A program made the translations under genes and the position numbers. A model generated the notes under the pieces. The model was not told where the DNA came from, ran no database searches, and saw nothing but the letters and a program-made list of their open reading frames with translations. Positions 58,059 to 64,000 of a DNA stretch of 64,000 nucleotides are shown here, one piece after another. Within the stretch, counting starts at the first letter, position 1. Every line of letters starts with the position of its first letter. The DNA is taken from the NCBI RefSeq assembly GCF_029873635.1, contig NC_080418.1, forward strand, positions 12,751,562 to 12,815,561, given 5' to 3'. This DNA comes from Malania oleifera (taxonomy: Eukaryota > Streptophyta > Magnoliopsida > Santalales > Ximeniaceae).

Positions 58059-59827
58059 TGACTCGTTCTGAGTTGTGCTTCCAAGTGCAGAAGTGTCAAG
58101 TTGTATCAAGGATGAGTCCAAGATCGTATTCCACAGGGACCACTAAGTATCAAAGTATTTATGCAAGTTTAGTGAAATCCTGTTGTTGAAAATTGAGGTT
58201 TGAAAATCTTTTTGGTCTTTTACGATTTTGAAAATAGTAAACAAAGTGAGAGAAGTTTGAGTAAACTATCAAAATGAAATTGAAATTTTATCAATTTTTC
58301 AAAAATGTAAATCTAATAATGCAACCAAAACTAAACAAATTAACTAAAACAATTTTACCAAACACTCGGGTTATGGGTTCAACGTCTCTTTGCTTCCACC
58401 GTTTACTAATTTCCTAGGCCTTACTCCTCTTCTTGTTAATCCAATCAAGGCATTAATAAGATGAAATTTTATTACTAAAGATCAAGTAAATTGACCACAT
58501 CCAAATGGAAGAAAATAAAAACTCTCATTAAGCATCAACCGAATTTTATGTAAAAATTAATTGATTAAAATTCTTGATTAAATCAAGGTTTTGATGTGCC
58601 TATCGTCAACAACAAAACAAGAAATAAGAGCCAGCGATTTATTAACGATGCCTTCAATATTCGGTTTTAACCAAATAAAAGTTTAACAATAATTTCTTAG
58701 GAGAACTAATAAACCATGGAAAACAAACGATATTGACCCACAACCCGAGTTACCGAACTTAGCCACTCATGCTTACAATACACAATTTCTGGGTCAAATT
58801 AATTCCACGGTAGCTCACTGCATCAATAAAATAAAAAAACGATAAGAAAAATACAAACTTTGATAAAACCGAACCTAATCTAAATTGAGTTTCAACAAAA
58901 AAATAAAAATAAATCTTGAACAAAAAGCACAACTAATTTAATTTTCCAAAGGCAAAAAAAACTTAACAATTATTTAAAATCTAAAATAAACCTTAATACT
59001 AATTTAACCATGTCCAACTTTCAATACAAAAAAGTAAATAAATAAATAAATAAAAGAAAGAGATAGAAAAAAAAGAGAGAGAGATAGAGAGAGCCATGGT
59101 AGTTGCAGTTGGAGTGGTGGTCGGCTAGCTTGGCTGTGCTATGGAGGAGCTTCTGGGGTCTTCAAAGCCCTGCTGCTACTGCTGGTATTACTGCTACTTG
59201 TGTTTTGCAGAGGATGAGGCAGTGTTGTGGCCGGAGTACAGAATAGAGAAAAGAGAAAAAAGAGAGCGAGAACAGAAGGGTAGGAAGAAAACCAAGAAGA
59301 AGGAAAAGATAAAGAGAAAGGGAATTGGAAGAAGGAAGAAGAGGAGGAAAGCCCTCGGGCTGCCTAGGAAATAAGGGGGAGAAGAATAAGAATTTAAAAG
59401 AGATTGGGGGAAGCCCTAGAGCCAACCCGACCCGACAACTTGACCCGACTCGGCCTGCATGGCCGGGTCACATTTTTGCTCTCTATTCACCGCAATATTT
59501 GAACCTTCTAAAGCCAGTTTCTCACAAAACTTAAAAAATAAAACTTGTAGATAACCCTTTTCTTTTTCTCTAGAAATTTGAATAGTCTCAATCGGAGTTT
59601 GGATGGAAAAGTTAGGTATGAAATATGAACAAGTGTCAGTTTTGATTCCCGGGACTTTTCCTGCGATAAAAAATTATCAAAAACTCGTAAATTGCACAAT
59701 AAAACTCAAGAATGATAATTTTGGCACTTTATTAAAATATTGGACAAATTTGGACATTTAATTAAAAATATACGCCATAAAGACCGGATTAAAGTGCCCA
59801 ATTATGCAGTTTGCACGCGTAATCACA
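58059..59827 (-). mobile_element. 3' LTR of an Athila-like element
   Basis: Bounded on the plus strand by TGACTCGTTCTGAG and GCGTAATCACA; the left end is repeated at 63584. About 1.77 kb. It contains GA-rich tracts (59060-59090, 59245-59345) that create long charged open frames without meaning. Confidence 0.88.
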
Positions 59828-61595
59828 CCTTCCAACTAACGTTTTGCTAGTCTCTAGCAAATGACGTGAATGAATTTCAGGGTAGTGCCTACAACTACAA
59901 ACTCTGATGAACATGAAATTGATGCACATGCTACACAAGCATACCATTTTATATACGAGAATACCACTGAATTTCACACAAGCTTGATCATATTCAGTAC
60001 ACACAACTCAAAGCACGTCACTCATGCAAGTTTCATCGTTTATATGTCATTTAAGAGCAACATACTCACATGAAGTTAATCAGTGGCACATTCAGAATTA
60101 ATGCAGTCATATAAGTCCGAGTATAAACAAGTAAACTCTCAAGGTTTGTGTGATGTGTGTGACTCAGTACACCTAGGATACCAGTGGACACCTACAGAAT
60201 AGTCGCTTTGACTCGGCCTAACTGGTATATCCTCAAAAACACTCAAAAGGAATGGGTTCACTCGTCATATGTGAGGAGGAGTGTCGCGATCAAACATCCC
60301 ACATATTAAAAGGAACAAACACTAAGTATATGGAGTGGACTAGTCTGAAAAGGATCTAACCTATTTATGAGGTGTCGGGTCCTTCACCCTAGCATCTTCT
60401 CACCTACTCGCCACATCCAACTGAGACCACCCTAAATCAACTTATTCACAAACTTGTTGTGAATACATCTGAGACATTAACCTGTTGAAGAATCTTCATA
60501 CGTGGAAAACATGTGTTGTGTCCTTGATTCTTTGTGATATGTATGTGGATCAAGCATCAGCATTTCATCTCATGTGCATGTTTATTTCTTATTCCTTCTT
60601 CTACTCATTCTTTATTTCCTATCTTTTCTTGAGCAATTAGGATAATCTTAACACTTCTTTTGAAATCTTCAAACAATCAATGGGAATTGAGCTCGAATAG
60701 GGGTCTATGAATTAAGTCAATCTTTAGGGGTGGCTCAGCCTTCACATTTTGAGTAGGTTACAAGACCTAGGTTTCTATCTCCCCACTAGGTGTCACCTCT
60801 AGGCTAGCAAATCAAAGACAGAGACTAGTGTACAAGGAATCATCTAGAAAAAATAGAATTGAGTTTCATGAACTCTGATTTGATATTAACACTCAAAAGG
60901 ACGATACATAGCTCAAGGATATCTCATAAGGTGTCATAGTCGCCATGGGTGTTCTCTCAATGCTCACAGGAAACCCTAAGTGCAATGAATCACGTGAGTG
61001 TGTATTCAGCCTCATGAGATGTCATGTAAATACAGAAAATTATATAACTAAATTAACGCAAATGTACTACCAATCAATTGTTCATGGAGTCATAAAATCA
61101 TATAAAGAGAAACTACACATAAATGACTCAAGTGTGTAGTTCTTAGGTTGTATGCAGGTATGTGAAGGGTACGAGTCAATGTTAAGCATAGCATAATTCA
61201 ATGTAATTCCTCACTACTCTTCCTTTCTTTCTTTCCTTCTTTTTGATTTTTGATGATTTTTTTTTATTTTTTTTTTGTTTTTTTTAATATAAAATCCAAT
61301 ACGTATACGTGCATAGTGTCATATGCAAATGCTCACCCCCCAACTAAAATGGAACATTGTCCTCAATGTGAAAGCATAGGGGAAATAGAAAAACTGTGCA
61401 CGGGAAAAGTGGAGCGTACCTGGATGAAGAAATAATGGAAAAGGAAAACTGAACTAAAGGAAATTGTACCTATCAATAAACTAAAAATAAGACAGAATGA
61501 AACAAAATGAAAACAAAGGAAAGAAAAACATCACAGTGTGTCTGGAGGAGGCTCGGGAGGAATTTCATCTGGTGGATGTAGATTTATAAATTAAA
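59828..61595 (-). other. 3' internal region of the Athila-like element, no pol seen
   Basis: About 1.8 kb lies between gag and the 3' LTR. No protease, RT or integrase motif is recognisable. TTGAGGACAATGTTCC on the minus strand near 61355-61370 is the kind of sequence Athila-like elements have near the pol end. The element therefore looks non-autonomous. Confidence 0.6.
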
Positions 61596-63314
61596 CTAAC
61601 GAATCTCCAAATTTGAGTCGCACAATGCATCAGCTTTGTTATCTGCAGAGAAGTTATCTATGAATAAATCAATACTTTCCACAATATTAGACAACACATT
61701 TTCAAATTGTCTTTCTTTTTTTAACAAGAAAGGATCCTTATCCAGTATAGTTTCTAGAAAACATACTTCTTTAAGAATCGGTCTTTGAGGAAAAGTTTTC
61801 GAAACAATTACCTTTGATTCTTCAGAAGCATCAACATTAACATTTGTACCTGGTTCCTTAAAGGTTAAACTCTCACCATTCTGCTCAACTTCTTCATCTA
61901 GTGTACCAGTCACCTTACCATAACTGAGATTTGCTTCGGCATTGCAATCATTGACATTTGCTTCAATATAGGATGACGGTTCCATGACTGCAATCTGCAC
62001 TTGAGTATCTGGATGGGCTTGAAATTGGGATTCATCTATCTCCAAAGTATTTAATAATGTGTTCAGCCTAGTCAATTCAGTGGTTATCTCAATGATGGCT
62101 TGACAAGTTTGAGAGTTGATCACATTTTGGCTTGCCATGAACTGTTGCAAGCTAATGGTTAGCTGTTGTATGGAATCTTCCATTTCCCTTCTTTGCATTG
62201 GAGGAGGCTGATTTGCAAAGTAAGAGGCCCCTGAGTCTTAGCCAGATGCTGCATAAGGAATGTATTGACTTTGTCCCTGGGGAGATGGCTCCACTTGGTC
62301 ATTCGTCCAACTGAAATTTGAATGACTTCTACAACCTGCATTGTAAGTATCAGAATAAGGTTCATAAGAAATCTCAGAAACCATATACACCGGGTTAGAC
62401 TGATCAAGCAAAACTTCCTTAAGAGCAGGAATAGTTGAACATGCATCAGTCGCATGCCCTGGATCCTCACATATGCTGCATTTTTTAGAAGATGATGGTA
62501 AAACATGCATTTCATTTACCTCCTTAAGCTCAATGGAATCTAACCTTTTGGATATCAATGCAAGCTTAGCATTCAAATCATCAACTTCTTCCAATTGATA
62601 CTTACCACCCCCACTAATGCATTTTTTGCTTTTCAGATCTATCATATATATCAGAGACAACCCAAGATTGGGTGTTTTCAGCCAAATAATCAAAATAGTC
62701 AAAAGCTTCTTCAGACTCTTTATTGAAAAATTCACCATTACACATTGTTTCCACAAATTGCCTCATCTTTGGTTGCAACCCCTCATAGAAAAAACTGATG
62801 ACCCTCCAATTCTCATACCTATGGTGAGGACATGCATTTAAGAGGTCTTTGAAACATTCCCAACACTAATAAAATGTTTCCACATCATTTTGGAAAAAAG
62901 TCATGATTTGTCTTTTCAAAGCATTAGTTCTTTGCATGGGAAAAAATTTCTTTAAAAACTCAGTTTGCATTTCTTGCCAAGTCCCAATGAATCTTGGCCT
63001 TAAGGAATAAACCAAGTTTTTGCCTTGTCTTTTAAAGAAAAGGGAAACAATTTCAGTTTTATTACCTCCTTAGTGCATGTTCTATCCATGAATGTGACAC
63101 AAACTTCTTCAAACTCTTTAATATGCAAATATGAGTTTTCAGATTCAATGCCATGAAAATGAGGTAATAATGGAATCATCCCAGGTTTAAAATTAAAAGC
63201 ATTTGCATTCAAAGGTAGAATAATGCAGGATGGGGTACTGGTCCTAACAGGTTGCAAATATTCTTTGAGTGTCCTATTAGGGTTCTCCATATCATGAGGT
63301 TCATTTTCAGCCAT
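61596..63314 (-). pseudogene. Athila-like gag, two frame breaks
   Basis: Starts MAENEPHDMENPNRTLKEYL at 63314. The gag core reads IPLLPHFHGIESENSYLHIKEFEEVC and IKLKLFPFSLKDKAKTWFIP, the standard Athila pattern. A one-base shift near 63002 moves the reading to another frame (GTWQEMQTEF...), and a second shift near 62620 restores it (KYQLEEVDDLNAKLALI). A CCHC zinc knuckle CSICEDPGHATDAC follows at about 62480. The C-terminal 200 residues (62198-61596) are open and acidic, ending at a normal stop. Confidence 0.85.
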
Positions 63315-63550
63315 GATGCTACATGTATCAGATGGTGATTCAAGTTAAATAGGTTCACTCGATGATGAGATGGATGAGTTGGCCCTGGCTAGTCTAAATG
63401 TGTTATCTCTAGCCCAACTAGTCATACAAACTCAGTATAAATGCAATAAAAGCAAACAGGTTAAAGGAGAGGAAGTAGATATCACCCAGGCCGTGAAGAC
63501 GTTCACAGCTTTATAACACCTCTCTGAAATCTGAGAAACACTTCGATGAC

Positions 63551-63578
63551 ACCAATTGGTCCCCGGCAATGGTGCCAA
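63551..63578 (-). other. Primer-binding site of the Athila-like element
   Basis: The minus strand reads TGGCACCATTGCCGGGGACC a few bases inside the 5' LTR, close to the TGGCGCCGTTGCCGGGG-type site common in Athila elements. Confidence 0.75.
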
Positions 63579-63583
63579 AAACT

Positions 63584-64000
63584 TGACTCGTTCTGAGTTG
63601 TACTTTCAAGTGCAGAAGTGTCAAGTTGTATCAAGGATGAGTCCAGGATCGTATTCCATAGGGACCACTAAGTATCAAAGTATTTATGCAAGTTTAGTGA
63701 AATTCTGTTGCTGAAAAATGAGGTTTGAAAATCTTTTTGGTCTTTTACGATTTTGAAAATAGTAAACAAAGTGAGAGAAGCTTGAGTAAACTATCAAAAT
63801 GAAACTGAAATTTTATCAATTTTCCAAAAATGTAAATCTAATAACGCAACCAAAACTAAATAGATTACTAAAACAATTTTACCAAACACTCGGGTTACGG
63901 GTTCAACATCTCTTTGCTTCCATCGTTTACTAATTTCCTAGGCTTTACTCTTTTTCTTGTTAATCCAATCAAGGCATTAATAAGATGAAATTTTATTACT
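63584..64000 (-). mobile_element. 5' LTR of the Athila-like element (cut by the window end)
   Basis: TGACTCGTTCTGAGTTGTAC onward matches 58059-58480 almost base for base, so the two LTRs are a young pair. The rest lies beyond the window. Confidence 0.9.

Noticed and set aside
59141..59374. Lysine-rich 77-codon open frame
   Set aside because: Lies inside the Athila-like LTR and comes from its purine-rich tract; no conserved counterpart in the solo LTR.

Overview
The window is nuclear DNA of a flowering plant, probably a eudicot. It is AT-rich, with long non-coding stretches, plant-type LTR retrotransposons of several lineages (Tat/Ogre-like and Athila-like Ty3/gypsy, a chromovirus-like LTR, Ty1/copia), plant microsatellites, and one plant-specific GRAS transcription factor. 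The species cannot be told from the sequence. Nothing prokaryotic, organellar or CRISPR-like was seen, and no tRNA or rRNA gene was recognised.

Region 1 (1-20662). A plus-strand Tat/Ogre-like element supplies the end of a 5' LTR (1-658), a primer-binding site, and a decayed first ORF (ORF1, 1336-2951). ORF1 stops at the tip of an inverted LTR. From there to 19914 runs a giant palindrome: LTR(-) 2952-6255, 3' internal region (-) 6256-11166, a loop of about 129 bp, 3' internal region (+) 11296-16422, LTR(+) 16423-19914. Each arm carries an antisense gene with its own promoter-like region, CT-rich leader and a consensus 168-codon coiled-coil ORF. The block sits in the LTR of another retroelement, whose tail is 19915-20662.

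Region 2 (20663-24900). This holds the only host gene seen, an LISCL-type GRAS transcription factor on the minus strand (22070-24130), with a GT/GA microsatellite downstream.

Region 3 (24900-36019). A degraded minus-strand Ty1/copia element runs from the end of RNase H (left) to the gag start (right). Three solo LTRs of one related group interrupt it, each with a perfect 5-bp target-site duplication.

Region 4 (36020-39031). Two gypsy-type LTR pieces and a short scrap of the Tat/Ogre antisense gene tail.

Region 5 (39032-58058). A second, longer minus-strand Tat/Ogre-like element: 3' LTR, 6-kb 3' region with a third (decayed) antisense gene, then integrase, a second RNase H, RNase H/RT, protease, gag and ORF1. 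A solo Athila-like LTR with a 5-bp duplication splits the integrase. Region 6 (58059-64000) is an Athila-like gag-only element inserted into ORF1 and running off the window.

The most unusual object is the palindrome with two convergent antisense genes. The loop belongs to the left arm only, both outer ends are U5 termini, and a short complementarity lies at the turn. This is what a self-primed minus-strand cDNA would leave, and its transcript could fold into a very long hairpin RNA.
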